NCBI RefSeq assembly: GCF_001625305.1
Contig: NW_017802458.1
Location: forward strand, 1-64,000
Direction of reading: 5' to 3'
Length of the DNA: 64,000 nt
DNA from: Branchiostoma belcheri
Taxonomy: Eukaryota > Chordata > Leptocardii > Amphioxiformes > Branchiostomatidae
Within the stretch, counting starts at the first letter, position 1. The number at the start of each line of letters is the position of its first letter. The notes below the pieces were generated by a model. The model was not told where the DNA came from, searched no databases, and was given only the letters and a program-made list of their open reading frames with translations. Below, in pieces: positions 35,278 to 47,900 of this stretch. A program made the translations under genes and the position numbers.

Positions 35278-35699
35278 GTTTTCCTTCAAACCCCTCTCAT
35301 GTAGCGCAGAAAGAAGGCAGAGCTGCGATGTTGACTCCCTGGTCTAAGACTTTTTGCAAGACACAGCCACTTGAGCAGGTGTTTCGTAGACTCTTGTATT
35401 CTAGAGTCGTTCCTTTTAAGGCATATGTTGAAAGGGTAAGGTATTAGAGTTACCAAGGACGATATGTTGTCACAAATGGACGGGATACACAGCATATGGA
35501 GGGATTTGCATGGCTTATATTATTGGGGAATACTAGTAGTTGTCCCTATGTTTGGTTCTAGCTTGGATAACTTAAAGGCTTTGCATGCATGGATTAAGTT
35601 GATGGCGAATAGTGGTCATATGAGTCCTTGTGTCCGGTTTTAGCCTGGGTGACCCACAGCAGGCAAGGCCTTGCCAATTCTTTCAGATCAGCTATACTC

Positions 35700-35959
35700 T
35701 AACCTGGTATCCAGTCTATCGTGGTTGGGGCAGGCTGTCTTCGGGGCTCTAATACTTTTCCCCCGCCCAGTACAACAGACCGCCCGCGGTGAGACCTTTG
35801 CTAATAGAGTTTGGCACGCCGAGAGTTGATATTCGTGGTAGGGGCATTCAAACTCCCGCCGTGGAAAACCTACCGGGGAACCTAGCTCAGGCGGGCGGGG
35901 AAGAGCTTCAGCAGCCCCGAAGAAAGCTCGCCCCAACCACGATAGACTGGATACCAGGT
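35700..35959. mobile_element. MITE with 30-bp perfect inverted ends
   Basis: AACCTGGTATCCAGTCTATC-GTGGTTGGGG and exact complement at 35930-35959. The interior has CTCAGGCGGGCGGGGAAGAG. A diverged relative lies at 36084-36366 (AGCCTGGTATCTAGTCTTAC and ACTGGATACCAGGCT). Confidence 0.9.
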
Positions 35960-36083
35960 TAGCTAAGGGTCTAACTCAGGGGAAAGGGGGTGTCTGTTCG
36001 TAGAATTTCCTCGGGGGCATGTTGACCTTGGAGCCAAGGAGTTGGCCCGAGCAGGCCGTGCGGAAACGGTCTGGCATCCAGGC

Positions 36084-36366
36084 TAGTCTAGCCTGGTATC
36101 TAGTCTTACGTGATGGGGGTGTTGGGGTGTTCAGGCAGGTTGTGCCTTCGGGGGATCTAATAGCTTCCCCCGCCCAGTGAAACAGTCCGTCCCGGTAGGA
36201 GTGTTACGCTAATAAGAGACAGTATGCTTGGGGATTTGGTTTTCCCCCAACACGAACTGGAGGGCTAATCAATCTCTCGTGAAATACACACCGGGAAACC
36301 TATGTGAGGCGGGCGGGCCAGAGCTCTTGCGGGCCCGATCACGATCAGACTGGATACCAGGCTAGG
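36084..36366. mobile_element. second, diverged copy of the AGCCTGGTATC MITE
   Basis: Ends about 80 percent complementary, interior with the same CCCCGCCCAGTGAAACAG block. The two copies are separated by about 125 bp. Confidence 0.75.
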
Positions 36367-36474
36367 CTAGCCGGTATCGCTTTGATAGTTTATATGCCAC
36401 ACTTTGATCATAGTTTGGAGATTACACTAAATGGAAGGGGCTTCAGTAAGAAGAAAAGACGCCGGGGGCCAAAA

Positions 36475-36695
36475 AATCTTTTCATTTTTTAAAATATAAT
36501 ATATGTAATAAATGGTTTTTATTGGCCAAACAGTACCCGTGCAGCCGCAGCCTTTATACGGCTGAATTGTAAGAAATAGGAGGAGCGAGTAGAAACAGAT
36601 AAAGACCCCCTGGTCCCGGGCCGGGGTTCGAACCCAGGACCTCCCGAGCACCAGCTTCAGACTCCGACGCTCTAACCACTCGGCTAAAAGGTCTA
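36475..36695 (-). mobile_element. tRNA-derived SINE
   Basis: The minus-strand head shows TAGCCGAGTGGTTAGAGCG (A box) and GGTTCGAACCCCGG (B box, 36615-36628) with a long variable arm as in tRNA-Leu or Ser, then a body ending near CCATTTATTACATATAT. No clean 7-bp acceptor stem is seen, so I call it a SINE. Confidence 0.6.
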
Positions 36696-36875
36696 GAGTG
36701 CATTATAAATCGTTTGTGAACATGTTGCCATGTTTACATTGAACCAAAACTGCTTGGCTACATTTGTACAAGCTACTATATGTGTTCTGTACATGCTGAT
36801 TGTGCTAAATGAATTAAACGCAGCTATGTGTGATCAAAATTGGTAATGTCTGTTAAACCTACAGTTGTACTTGAA

Positions 36876-37232
36876 GCAGGGCTCGAAATTCATTTTTGGG
36901 AATAGGTGCACTAGTACACCTAACCTACAAATTGGGTGCACAAATTTTTTAGTGCACCATATAAGATAAAACAGGTAGAATGCTAGCAAAACTAATTATG
37001 TTTCATTTCTAAAGAAAAGTACCACAATGTACATATATAACAATGATTTTATTATTCTATGACATTTAGATCTTAAGAATATGCTGTATACTACTATGGT
37101 CTATGCACCGTGACATATGTAAACCTACGAAAATATTTGGGTGCACTGGTGCACCAACAGAAAAAAAAATTGGGTGCACAGCTCTAATTTTGGGTGCACT
37201 AAGGTGCACATGCACCTAGTATTTCAAGCCCT
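36876..37232. mobile_element. MITE with CAGGGCTCGAAATT ends
   Basis: Left end CAGGGCTCGAAATTCATTTT; right end TATTTCAAGCCCTG. Repeated GGTGCAC and TGCACC motifs at both sides of the interior. Same left end as the insertion at 4706. Such ends are typical of hAT MITEs (inference). Confidence 0.8.
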
Positions 37233-37489
37233 GCGTAGTATATATAGTCGTATTTTACTACAGAAAGTCAGGTAGAGACGTACCTTGTACCTTCCTTGTC
37301 GAAAATCAGTCTATGTTTATGTTGTTTTTTACCACGTCGATCATTATATACATGGCGTGCTGGAAGATTATTTTTTTCCCTTGCGTCAGAACGAAATTGG
37401 TCTGTAGAGGCGTGCACTGTGCCCGAGTTTCATCAGTAAGATTTCCTGTGTAGGTGTTGACGCCGCCCACCCACCTTTCAATCTATCAG

Positions 37490-38060
37490 GCACTATGGCA
37501 AATCGCAGTCTCAGAATTCCAAATATTTATGTTTACCGAAGGAAAACATATTCTTTTTGCTCAGTTTCTTCCTCTTCTTCTTCTTCACCTTCAAACAGTG
37601 ACCTCTGACCTGACCAATGACATGATTTGTTGACGTCTGTCACCATGGTGACTGGTGTTGGGTTACATAATGTTGCAATTTCATGGTCTGCTTTGCTCCT
37701 GCCGCTCTCACAATGTATTTGAATGTGTTTGAGTCAGAATTAACAGAGCAGACCATGTCCAAAGGTAAACATTGTGCATTTGTTTTGTAAATGTTACTTC
37801 TCTAGTTCTGTTTCAATTAAAGATTTCCGAAACAAAGTCAATACGAGAGCTGTGATCATACATTGTAGATCGTGTTGAAATGTTGGTGAACGTTTTTTCA
37901 GTACCAAGGAGAGTTCTCATCAAATGTTATAACTGTGTCTTTGTAAACTAACAACCTTACAACAAACGGACAGTCTAAAATATACATATTTTTTCTAAAA
38001 TATACATATTTCGTCTAAAATATAATACTTTGTCTAAAATATAAAAATTTCGTATAAAAT
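37490..38060. repeat. segmental copy of 34560-35060 region
   Basis: 37810-38060 repeats 34665-34910 (CAATACGAGAG, ATCATACATTGTA, GTTGGTGAACGTTTTTTCAG, ending in four CTAAAATATA units). The interval 37530-37805 is a TTTACCTTCGCA-family element interrupting the copy. Confidence 0.8.
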
Positions 38061-38284
38061 TGCAAAATATTACTTGGGAAAGAGATGAAACAAAACTTAA
38101 TCGGCTGTTTAGTAAGGGTGTATTTGAAATTGCTTTATACATTCAACAAGCTGGGAAAAAACGTCAACACTACATTTGTTCATGAAAAAATGATAGTTAC
38201 AATACGTTGGTTTTGTTTCTCCTTTGTTTCTCCGTTGATGTTTAAATTGAGTTGACTTAATGTGCTTTTGAGTTGACTTTATGT

Positions 38285-38890
38285 ACTTTTTAGTTGACTT
38301 CTCCTCCTTCTCCTGCCATTTCTTTAAATGGATTCAGTTTCTTCATTTTGGGGCTAAATGGTATGAAATTTGGTATGGAAGTACAGTGGGCAAATACCCC
38401 CAGGTGTTTTTTCTTCATTATTGTGATACAGGCTTTTAGAATGGTTTTATTTGAGCTTTTTGGCTGTGTTATAGAAAATGTACTATAGCAGTGTGTCACC
38501 GCATGAGTCATCAGAATTGCATGCAGAGCAAGAGCCAATAGGCATGCAGCTTTTCTCTATTCTTCTTGCTGATTGGCTGATGCCGTGCCATATTGACAGT
38601 ATGAACTTCATTCAAGTGTTTTGGTAGGTATGTCAAGCTTTCCTGCTCCAGCATTGGAATGCAGGGCATAAACGCTTCTTTTTATCTTGAAAATCAACAG
38701 TGTGCATTATGCAATTAAAAATCCCAACCAATAACGTAGGGGATAGCTATCCAACTGTTGTCACTTCATACTATAGTTTAATCAATGTAAAGGGTTGTTT
38801 TCCCTTGTGTTTCTCCTTCTTTCCCTGCCATGCCGTAAAATGTGGTGAAGCCATCCGCTACATTTGCTCGAAAGCAAATGTCGCGAATGT
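38285..38890. mobile_element. dispersed repeat, copy 1
   Basis: Shares blocks with 48885-49255 (inverted: CAACTGTTGTCACTTCATAC, AAAATCAACAG, TGGCTTCACC) and 58190-58500 (inverted: GGGCAAATACCCCC, TCTCCTCCTTCTCCTGCCAT). Ends poorly defined; no coding capacity seen. Confidence 0.55.
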
Positions 38891-39269
38891 CTAGTTATAT
38901 CTTACTTGTTGAACGACGCGCGTGGCGCGTGGTTCTTCACCTCTGTTTGAGTTTCAAATTGATTTTCAAAACCATCGATTCAAGCTGGTAGTGTTTGAAA
39001 TGCACTTATAAAAGATGTTTTCGCCGTGTCTACGAGATGTTAATTGGAGAAAGTAAGATTTAATGTAAAACCAGCGGGCGGGATCTGTACAGGAAGACAA
39101 CAACAGTCGCCGCCATGAGTTGTGTTATAAGGCCATTTTGATTTGATTACATGGATGACATCCTCCATGAACCCCCCAAAAATGGCCCAAAAAAGAATGC
39201 TTTCATTATGAAATCTACGTGGTTTTGAAGGCTGAACAAATGATACAGAGTATGGTTTGGCGAATATAT

Positions 39270-40080
39270 ATGTTCTCACTGTATTCTCGATAGTGTTCTC
39301 ACTGTATTGTTGATAGTGTTCTTACTGTATTCTTGATAGTGTTCTCACTGTATCCTTGATAGTGTTGTAATTGTATCCTTGATAGTGTTCTCACTGTATT
39401 CTTGATAGTGTTCTCACTGCAGTTTTGTTGATAGTGTTCTCACTGTATTCTTGATAGTGTTCTCACTGTATTCTTGCTAGTGTTCTCACTGTATTCTTGA
39501 TAGTATTTGCACTGTATTCTTGATAGTGTTCTTATTGTATTCTTGAATAGTGTTTTCACTGTATTGTTGATAGTGTTCTCACTGTATTCTTGAGTGTTCT
39601 CGCTGTATTCTTGATAGTGTTCTCATTGTATTCTTGATAGTGTTCTCGCTGTATTCTTGATAGTGTTTTCCCTGTATTCTTTATAGTATTCTCACTGTAT
39701 TCTTGATAGTGTTCTCACTGCAGTTTTGTTGATAGTGTTCTCACTGTATTCTTGATAGTGTTCTCACTGTATTCTTGATAGTGTTCTCACTGTATTCTTG
39801 ATAGTGTTCTCACTGTATTCTTGATAGTGTTCTCGCTGTATTCTTGATAGTGTTCTCACTGTATTCTTGATAGTGTTCTCACTCTTTCTTGATAGTGTTC
39901 TCACTGTATTGTTGACAGTGTTTGCAGTGTATTCTTGATAGTGTTCTCGCTGTATTCTTGATAGTGCTTGACTGTAAATGTATACTTGAGTGTTTTCACT
40001 GTCTTCTCAATAGTGCTCACATTGTATTCTTGATGTAGTTTTCACTGTATTCTTGACTGTATTTCTTACAGTGTTCTCGA
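39270..40080. repeat. 24-bp minisatellite, about 33 copies
   Basis: Unit GTATTCTTGATAGTGTTCTC-ACTG, with deletions and variants. A shorter array of the same unit lies at 41560-41757. Intergenic between the divergent GPCR genes. Confidence 0.95.
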
Positions 40081-40945
40081 ATATATAACCTTAGCTAGGG
40101 TAAAAGTATACATGCACGAACGCACTACATTTAACTCAGCCTCGACCTTTTGGTTATAAGTAACCCTACCCCTAGACCCTTGACGTTAGCCTAGTTAGAT
40201 CACATGTACAGCTGTACAGTAATTAATTGGATTGCTTTCGTTCCAACCTAGGGGCAGAATAGGATCAGGTAAGTGCGACACAACATCAGTAGATAATTCT
40301 GAGGCTTTTAAGAAGGTAGCGAACGACCGGTTACTGGTTACCCAAGGTACCGACGCCTCAAAGGCATCCAGGGCAGTGTTTACGGCTTGGAAACCCGATT
40401 TTTCAGAGCCAATATTCTAGTCATTTAACTACATACTGAGTTGAAACCACACTGTCTCAATGTGTATTGACCCTCATGGAGCAAAAATACTCAAAATCCT
40501 GACGGAAAATGGTTACCGGAAGGGCCCTGGGCTGATTTTTAGGGTACCACCCAGAAAATAAAGGACTCATCTTGGGGCTTGTTTCTGCAGTTTTAAATGA
40601 ACTGCTGACTCAAATGTGCTCATGTGAAGCAGTATGTGTCAACATCACAAAGATTGCCTTATTCAGAATATTTCCAGTGTTGCTGTCCTGAAATCACACT
40701 GGAAGCTAGGGTGATGATGCAGTCGTTACCTTGGTTATATGCATCAAATCTGCTGTAACGTTACTTGTCACACACATATGCGCTAGCTCTAGTAACTCTT
40801 ACATATGTGGTGTACATTAGACCACAGAAAGTTAATTTTATGGATGACATCCTCCACAGACTCCAAATCTAATGCGATAGGAAAAAAAAACAAGGCGGGC
40901 CAAAAAAAAGCTATTCATACATTTTCAAATGTTGACATTATAAAC
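40081..40945. repeat. tandem segmental duplication, block A
   Basis: About 95 percent identical to 41757-42595. Both follow a 24-bp minisatellite. Each contains a 62-codon open frame (40232-40420, 41914-42102) that differs by two residues; I see no splice or family support for calling it a gene. Confidence 0.9.
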
Positions 40946-41340
40946 CTTGTTAAACAAGAAATGATACCTATATTGTACTAACTTTACTACCAACTGTTAA
41001 CATCCATTTGTCAATGAATGAAGAATTGAAGTTTTTAGCCAGTCTACAAGGGGTTTTGATTCAGTGGGAGCATATAAAAGGATTTAAATACTTTGTACAT
41101 CACTGCACAAAAGTAAAAGAGAAAACATTAAATCAGAGCCTTGCCTTGTCTCCTCTCTTCATATTTATCTACCATTCACCTTCCGGCATGGCAAGACATG
41201 CCATTTTACCGGTTACCCATTTTCGGCATATTGACTACTGTCAGAGGGGAACAAAATTTCTTGCTTTTTTTTTCAAAATCAGGTGAAAATTAATGCGCGC
41301 GCTGATGGTATCCATAAAAATTACTTGCTGTGGCGTTATG
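40843..41340. mobile_element. GGCC-end MITE copy
   Basis: GACCACAGAAAGTTAATTTT, ATGGATGACATCC on the left; CATAAAAATTACTTGCTGTG then GCG on the right. Family of 50310-50722. It separates block A from the extra first exon. Confidence 0.6.
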
Positions 41341-41402
41341 CGAAGCCTCGGTTATAAGGGCATTGCATTTTTCTTAAGACCATCGCAGTATTTTCCCCTC
41401 GA

Positions 41403-41466
41403 ATGAAAATGAATTGGTTCCTGGTCTCCCTGTTTCCTGTTCTGATTTTTTGGTCCACGCCAATAG
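41403..41466 (+). CDS. extra signal-peptide first exon for the plus-strand GPCR
   Basis: Encodes MKMNWFLVSLFPVLIFWSTP-I and ends ATAG before GTATGT, in the same phase as the exon at 44934-44991 (MNRFLVCLFPTLLFWSTPI). Hydrophobic core and small residues near the end fit a secretory signal. It could be an alternative first exon of the same gene, or the remnant of another receptor copy. No second-exon homolog lies between the two. The sequence before it is unrelated to that before 44934, so promoters would differ. Confidence 0.6.
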
Positions 41467-41559
41467 GTATGTTTGCGCTTTTCTTGAAATCTGTCCCTTT
41501 TAAGTTATTCGATCGACCAAGATCTACATTGTAGGAAAGCAGTGTGCGAATGTATTAGG

Positions 41560-41757
41560 GTTTGTTTTATTCTTGATAGTGTTCTCACTGTATTCTTGAC
41601 AGTGTTCTCACTGTATTCTTGATAGTGTTTCCACTGTATTCTTGATAGTGTTCTCACCGTATCCTTGACAGTGTTCTAATTGTATCCTTGATAGTGTTCT
41701 CACTGTATTGTTGATAGTGTTCTCACTGTATTCTTGACTGTAGTTTTGACAGTATTC
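41560..41757. repeat. 24-bp minisatellite, short array
   Basis: About eight units of the 39270-40080 type, beginning roughly 95 bp after the extra first exon. Confidence 0.93.
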
Positions 41758-42595
41758 TCGAATATATAATCTTAGCAAAGGTAAAAGTAAGCATGCACGA
41801 ACGCACTACCTTGTAACTCAGCCTCGACCTTTTGGTTATAAGTAACCCTACCCCTAGACCCTAGACGTTAGCCTAGTTAGATCACATGTACAGCTGTACA
41901 GTAATTAATTGGATTGCTTTCGTTCCAACCTAGGGGCAGAATAGGATCAGGTAAGTGCGACACAACATCAGTAGATAATTCTGAGGCTTTTAAGAAGGTA
42001 GCGAACGACCGGTTACTGGTTACCCAAGGTACCGACGCCTCAAAGGCATCCAGGGCAGTGTTTACGACTTGGAAACCCGATTTTGCAGAGCCAATATTCT
42101 AGTCATTTAACTACATACTGAGTTGAAACCACACTGTCCCAGTGTATATTGACTCTCATGGAGCAAACATACCCAAAATTCTGACAGAAAATGGTTACTG
42201 GAAGGGCCCTGGGCTGATTTTAGGGTACCACCCAGAAAATAAAGGACTCATCTTGGGGCTTGTTTATGGGGTTTTAAATGAAATGCTGACTCAAAAGTGC
42301 TAATGTGAAGCAAGTATGTGTCAACATCACAAAGATTGCCTTATTCAGAATATTTCCAGTTTTGCTGTCCTGAAATCACACTGGAAGCTAGGGTGATGAT
42401 GAAGTCGTTACCTTGGTTATACGCATCAAATCTGCTCTACTTGTCACACACACATGCGCTAGCTCTAGTACCTCTTACATATGTGGTGTACATTAGACCA
42501 CAGAAAGTAAATTTTATGGATGACATCCACCACAGGCGAAAAAAAACAAGGCGGGCCCAAAAAAAGATTAATACATTTTCAAATTTGGACATTAC
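41757..42595. repeat. tandem segmental duplication, block B
   Basis: Second copy of 40081-40945, including ATATATAATCTTAGC, GGGGCAGAATAGGATCAGG and the CAGAAAGTAAATTTTATGGA end. Confidence 0.9.
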
Positions 42596-42945
42596 TAGTA
42601 TATAAACCTTCTATTCGTATACACAAAGCTATTGTTCCTTTTGGTATTCCTTGATTGTAAAAGGAAAATGTATTTTCTCTTGGAATTGTTTGAAAATGAT
42701 GTTCCATTGTCTTCCACTGTTTCTTTCTTTTTGACTGTACGTGTAGTAGAAAAGTAATGCATTCTATATTTGTACTCACTGAAAACAATTACTAGGCTTA
42801 TCGCGATTGACCAGATGGTAGTTTGTAGTGAATACAAGGTAGTTTGAGCCGAATGTCCGGTAGTTTGTGGCGAAATGCAAGGTATTTTGTGATAAAATCA
42901 CCGTGATGCCGACCATGAAATTGGATTAAACAAGACAGCTTTTTA

Positions 42946-43202
42946 AAAAAGCTGGCCGGAGGCCGAAATGGGAATAGCTGGTTGGGTATCATGGGTGTGC
43001 ACTATTAAAGACTCAAATAATTGGTCAGCTTGCTGACTTGAATTGTAGCAATGCTAGCTTGCCAAGACATGCTAAAAAAGCTGGCCGGAGGCCGAAATGG
43101 GAATAGCTGGTTGGGTGACATGGGTGCATGTGCACTATTAATGACTCAAATAATTGGTCAGCTTGCTGACTTGTAGCAATGCTGGCTTGCCAAGACATGC
43201 TT
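42946..43202. repeat. two tandem copies of a 128-bp unit
   Basis: AAAGCTGGCCGGAGGCCGAA through GCTTGCCAAGACATGCT is repeated at 42946-43070 and 43074-43202, with an ATGCATG insertion in the second. Confidence 0.88.
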
Positions 43203-43827
43203 GAAGAAGCAACGTGTGAATATGGCCACTATGCCAAGCACATGATGGAATACGCGATTCTTCGGTGGTAGATAGCTCTTCCCCAGCATAAGAGTTATCT
43301 ACCACCCAATAATTATGTCCAGGGGTATAAAAAGCGGAGGTTCCGCTGCAGTACAATGCAAAGTCGCTAGGGGACCCATAATCTAACTACTTTTTTGTGT
43401 CTCGTCACACAACCGGTATCAAGCAATTAATCTAAGACTTCTCGAGTTATGGTGTCGACATACAGACAGAATAATTCTATCCGGAGGGGTCGAGCCGAAT
43501 TGATTTGTTTCATTCCGGCTTCGATCCTGCTTCGATCCGGATCGGAGCCGGATCAAATCGAATCAATTCGGCAATTTTATCCTAGTGGAAAAAGGGTCTT
43601 AGATGGAGAAAAACATCAGCAGATGTTAACTATGACGTAAATGACGACCTAATTTTAGGTCGTGGAACTCAAGCTGACACCGTAAGGAGTAAGGTAGCCT
43701 GGTTACCTTGTTATAAAGAAAATTAAACCAGGCGGGGTGCCTGTTTAGTTCCCTAGATGTATGGGGCTCTGACGAATGCACGTAGGTTCTTTTAAGTGTG
43801 CATATATGTTCACAGAAATCAACAGTT

Positions 43828-44852
43828 AAGGCCACAACAAGTAAATTTTATGGATGACATCCTCCGCAGACTAAAAATCTAATGCGAGCGGGCGAATAAA
43901 AACAAGGCGGGCGCAAAAAAAACAAAACAAGATTCCTACATTTTCAAATTTTGACATCATAAACCTTGCTCATAAACAAGAAATGACACATATATTGTTT
44001 ATGTTTACTGCCAACTATTACAACATACATTTCTCACCGAAACAACCTTAAAAAATAAGTTTTTAATCACTGTACAAATGGACAGACATCTTTGCCCATT
44101 TTCGGCATGTTAACCACTGTCAGAAGGCAACAAAATTTCTTGCCTTTTTTTCCTCCAAAATCAGCTGAAAATTAATGCGCGCGCTGATGTCATCCATAAA
44201 AATTACTTGCTGTGGCCTTGTACAAGTGGTTTTCATTCAGTGAGGAATAAATCAATGAATACTTCACTGGACCAAAGAAAAAGACAAGACATTAAATTAA
44301 AGCCTTGTCTTGTCCTCTCTTCATATTTATCTGCCATCCACGTTCCGGCATGGCAACAGACATCTTTGCCCATTTTCGGCATGTTGACCACTGTCTGAGG
44401 GCAACAAAATTTCTTGCCTTTTTTTCTTCCAAAATCAGGCGAAAATTAATGCGCGCGCTGATGTCATCCATAAAAATTACTTACTGTGGCCTAAAAGACA
44501 AAACATTAAATCAGAGCCTTTTCTTGTCTCCTCTCTTCATAGTTATCTGCCATCCACCTTCCGGCATGGCAACAGACATCTTTGCCCATTTTCGGCATGT
44601 TGACCACTGTCAGAGGGCAAGAAAATTTCTTTTTTTTTCCAAATCAGGTGAAAATTAATGCGCGCGCTGATGTCATCCATATGTATCCATCTCTCTTCAT
44701 AGTTATCTGCCATCCACCTTCCGGCATAGCAACAGACATCTTTGCCCATTTTCGGCATGTTGACCACTGTCAGAGGACAACTAAGTTTTTTTTAAATCAG
44801 GCGAAAATTAATGCGCGCGCTGATGTCATCCATAGAAATTACTTGCTGTGGC
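43828..44852. mobile_element. cluster of GGCC-end MITE copies
   Basis: Starts GGCCACAACAAGTAAATTTT; right-end motifs (AATTACTTGCTGTGGCC-type) recur at 44200-44218, 44470-44492 and 44830-44852, each preceded by GCGCGCTGATGTCATCCATA and a CATTTTCGGCATGTTGACCA block. It looks like serial partial duplication of one element, ending 80 bp before GPCR exon one. Confidence 0.7.
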
Positions 44853-44933
44853 CTTAACGACTACTTAGTGAGTACATGTACAACGTGTGGCGTCTGGTAG
44901 GAGAAACGTTCTCTCCGTTACGTTTGAGTCAAG

Positions 44934-47900
44934 ATGAATCGGTTTTTGGTCTGCCTGTTCCCAACTCTTCTCTTCTGGTCCACACCAATAGGTAGGTCTG
45001 CTTTCGGCTTGAAATGTAGCCTCCGTAGCAGGCTTATAGAACTGTAGCCTCCTTCGTAGACTTGTTGAGCGGCGGCATTATTTTTTTTCGGTGGGCGACG
45101 CGAGTTATGCCGCGGAGGGACGATTTTGCTGCCGAGGGAGTTCTTGCCATGGAGAGAAGGAGTGGGAAACCTTCTCTCCAGGGCAAAAACTCCCTCGGCG
45201 GCTTAACTCGAGCGATCGCGTCGCTCACCGTAAAAAATAATGCCGCCGCTCAACAATCTGTATCTGTATCGATATAGCCGGTATAACCGCCCTTCGGAGT
45301 AACACACCAGCTTCTGTATCTGTATAGCCGGTATAACCGCCCTTCGGCGTAACACACCAGCTTCTGTATCTGTATAGCCGGTATAACCGCCCTTCGGCGT
45401 AACACACCAGCTTCTGTATCTGTATAGCCGGTATAACCGCCCTTCGGCGTAACACACCAGCTTCTGTATCGATATAGCCGGTATAACCGCCCTTCGGCGT
45501 AACACACCAGCTTCGCAGGCACGCGTCGCGGCGGCAGCTAGCTATATCACACCGAACGACTTGTTACACTCAATTTTTGCACATTTGATTGCAAGAGTTG
45601 TTTAAAGCTTTCTAGTGATGATGCCCCTACTGTGCTTGGTGGCAACGAGTTCCAGTCTACGATACTTCTGGGGAAATACGAGTTTTTGAACACTTCAATT
45701 GTTGGTTGATAACTCTGATATTTGAAGGCATGACTGTTTCTTGTTCTTTTCTGGGCTGGTATCAGATACTCAGTGGTTGGTGCATTCACCAGTTTATTAG
45801 TCATCTAGTCTGCTAAGGACGCTAATAGAACTGGGGGTTTGAGCAGGCACTGTGCAACTGTGTTTTTTTCTGCAGTATTCCTGAATTATGATTTTCGTGC
45901 ACATATGTTAATATTGTTATTGATGTTATTGCATATCCTTATTGTCACTGTTAGCGTCAAAGTAAGTATCTACAATGGACTGAACTGCCAAAGAAAAGAG
46001 AAGTGTTTTTTAGTCCATGCACGGCAAATTGGACTCTCAATGGCCGCCCAACTCCCCTGGCCAGTTACATTCTCTTTGTAGGCCGATTTCTACTATTTAT
46101 TCAGCCTGCCTAGTGGCGTCGGTGGCGCAACGGTTAGAGCGTTGGACTCGGAACTGAGAGGTCCCGGGTTCGATACTCACCGTGGCCCGACGTTGTGCCC
46201 TTGGGAAAGGCACTTTACACGACTTCCCCACCTATACGGTGGAGTGACGCCCACCGAGCCTCTTAGGCTAATCTGTCTGTCAGGGTGCCAAAAACACAAT
46301 ACGGATTTGGTGCGCCGATGTGACAACATCTCATATTGGCCACTGAGAGCCGTGAATTTTTTATTCAGCCTGCAAAGGAGTCTGGTGGAGACTAAGTGCT
46401 TAATGTTGGGTTTGATTTCGGATGTAACAAAATGTTAAAGTGAGTAGACATGTTAACATTTTGCATCATTATTTCGCATTTACTGCATTTATTTATATCT
46501 GTAACTGTATAGCTGGTATAACCGCATTTCGACGCAACACTGCAGCACAAAGTATTAGAAAATAAGACTATATATGTAACCCTTTATATAATGTCAATAT
46601 ATAACGTTAAATCATTGTGCCAAACGCAGTGCGTATTTGGTGATCACTCTCGCACCTAACTCTCAGCTGAAAAAGGAAACTAAAAATAAAACAAGGGAAA
46701 TCGTAGATTTCAAACCTCCGGGTTTTTTTGTGTTCTATTGGTTTAGGTTTGTGTGTAGTATGAAAGTTATGTGCGTAATATGTTTGTATGTGTTTGATGG
46801 CTACTGACGGTTGGTTCGGTATGGACTGTTGATTAACGTGTCTCACAGTCTGACAGCCTGCACCGTCACCCGCGCCATTACCCCCGCCGTCATCCCGCGC
46901 CGTCATTGCTGCGCCGTCACCCAAAATTTTTATCGGAACCAGACACCCCTCTGTTTGACCCCTTTTGAATGCTAAGACCCAAAACTGCAACCGCCCCATT
47001 CCTTAACAACATGGTAATTACCATTTTCAGCATGGCAGGGGTGTCCGGAGCACTTAAAAACCTTTTATTTCGACGCCCATAAACACATATGCAATTAAAC
47101 AAAAACGTTCTGCATCATCTGCAGCCCAATAGCAATACGTATACCGAACCACAGACAAATCCGTCCAGCCGATCGCGAGAAACAGCTGCTGACAGAAATG
47201 TTTCGAACCATAGTAAAACCTAGGCCTCCTCGCGGAAGGATATCTCCTTCCCCGGAGGTAAATAGATTACTTCTCTATTATGTCTTTTGTATATTATTCC
47301 AAAAAAGATCTACTGTACAGATGCAGGGTACAGAAAAGGATGGTTCTGCATTTTCTCAATCATGTTTCTGTTTGTGATGTTTTATTTGATCTATTGAGCT
47401 TCACAGATTTCAAAATAAGAAATCTCTAACGGTCCTGGAACAGAAGCAACCTGTTTTTTCTACAAGGCCGGCGCCTTGAGGAATTTTTAATTCCAAAAAA
47501 AAACGATTACAAAAAGAAAATAACGAAAAAGCGATCAAAAGAGAAAAAAGGAAGATCAAATATCTATCCAATAGCATTTTATACGTAAAGTAATAAATTG
47601 ATAACAATGGCACCAAGGACAGGTATGTTTGCCTGTGTGTGGATGGCGTTTAGCACCAAGGACAGGCATGCTTGCCTGTGTGTGGATGGTGTTCAGCACC
47701 AAGGACAGGTATGTTTGCCTGTGTGTGGATAGCGTTCAGCACCAAGGACAGGTATGTTTGCCTGTGTGTGGATGAAGTTCAGCACCAGGGACAGGTATAT
47801 TTGCCTGTGTGTGGATGGCGTTCAGCACCAAGGACAGGTATGTTCGCCTGTTTGTGTGGGTGGCGTTCAGCACCAAGGACAGGCATGTTTGCCTGTGTGT

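Noticed and set aside
36600..36690. tRNA gene (Leu/Ser-like)
   Set aside because: A and B boxes are good but no acceptor stem closes and a SINE body follows; similar heads at 9010-9042, 24130-24200 and 46115-46185 were rejected for the same reason.
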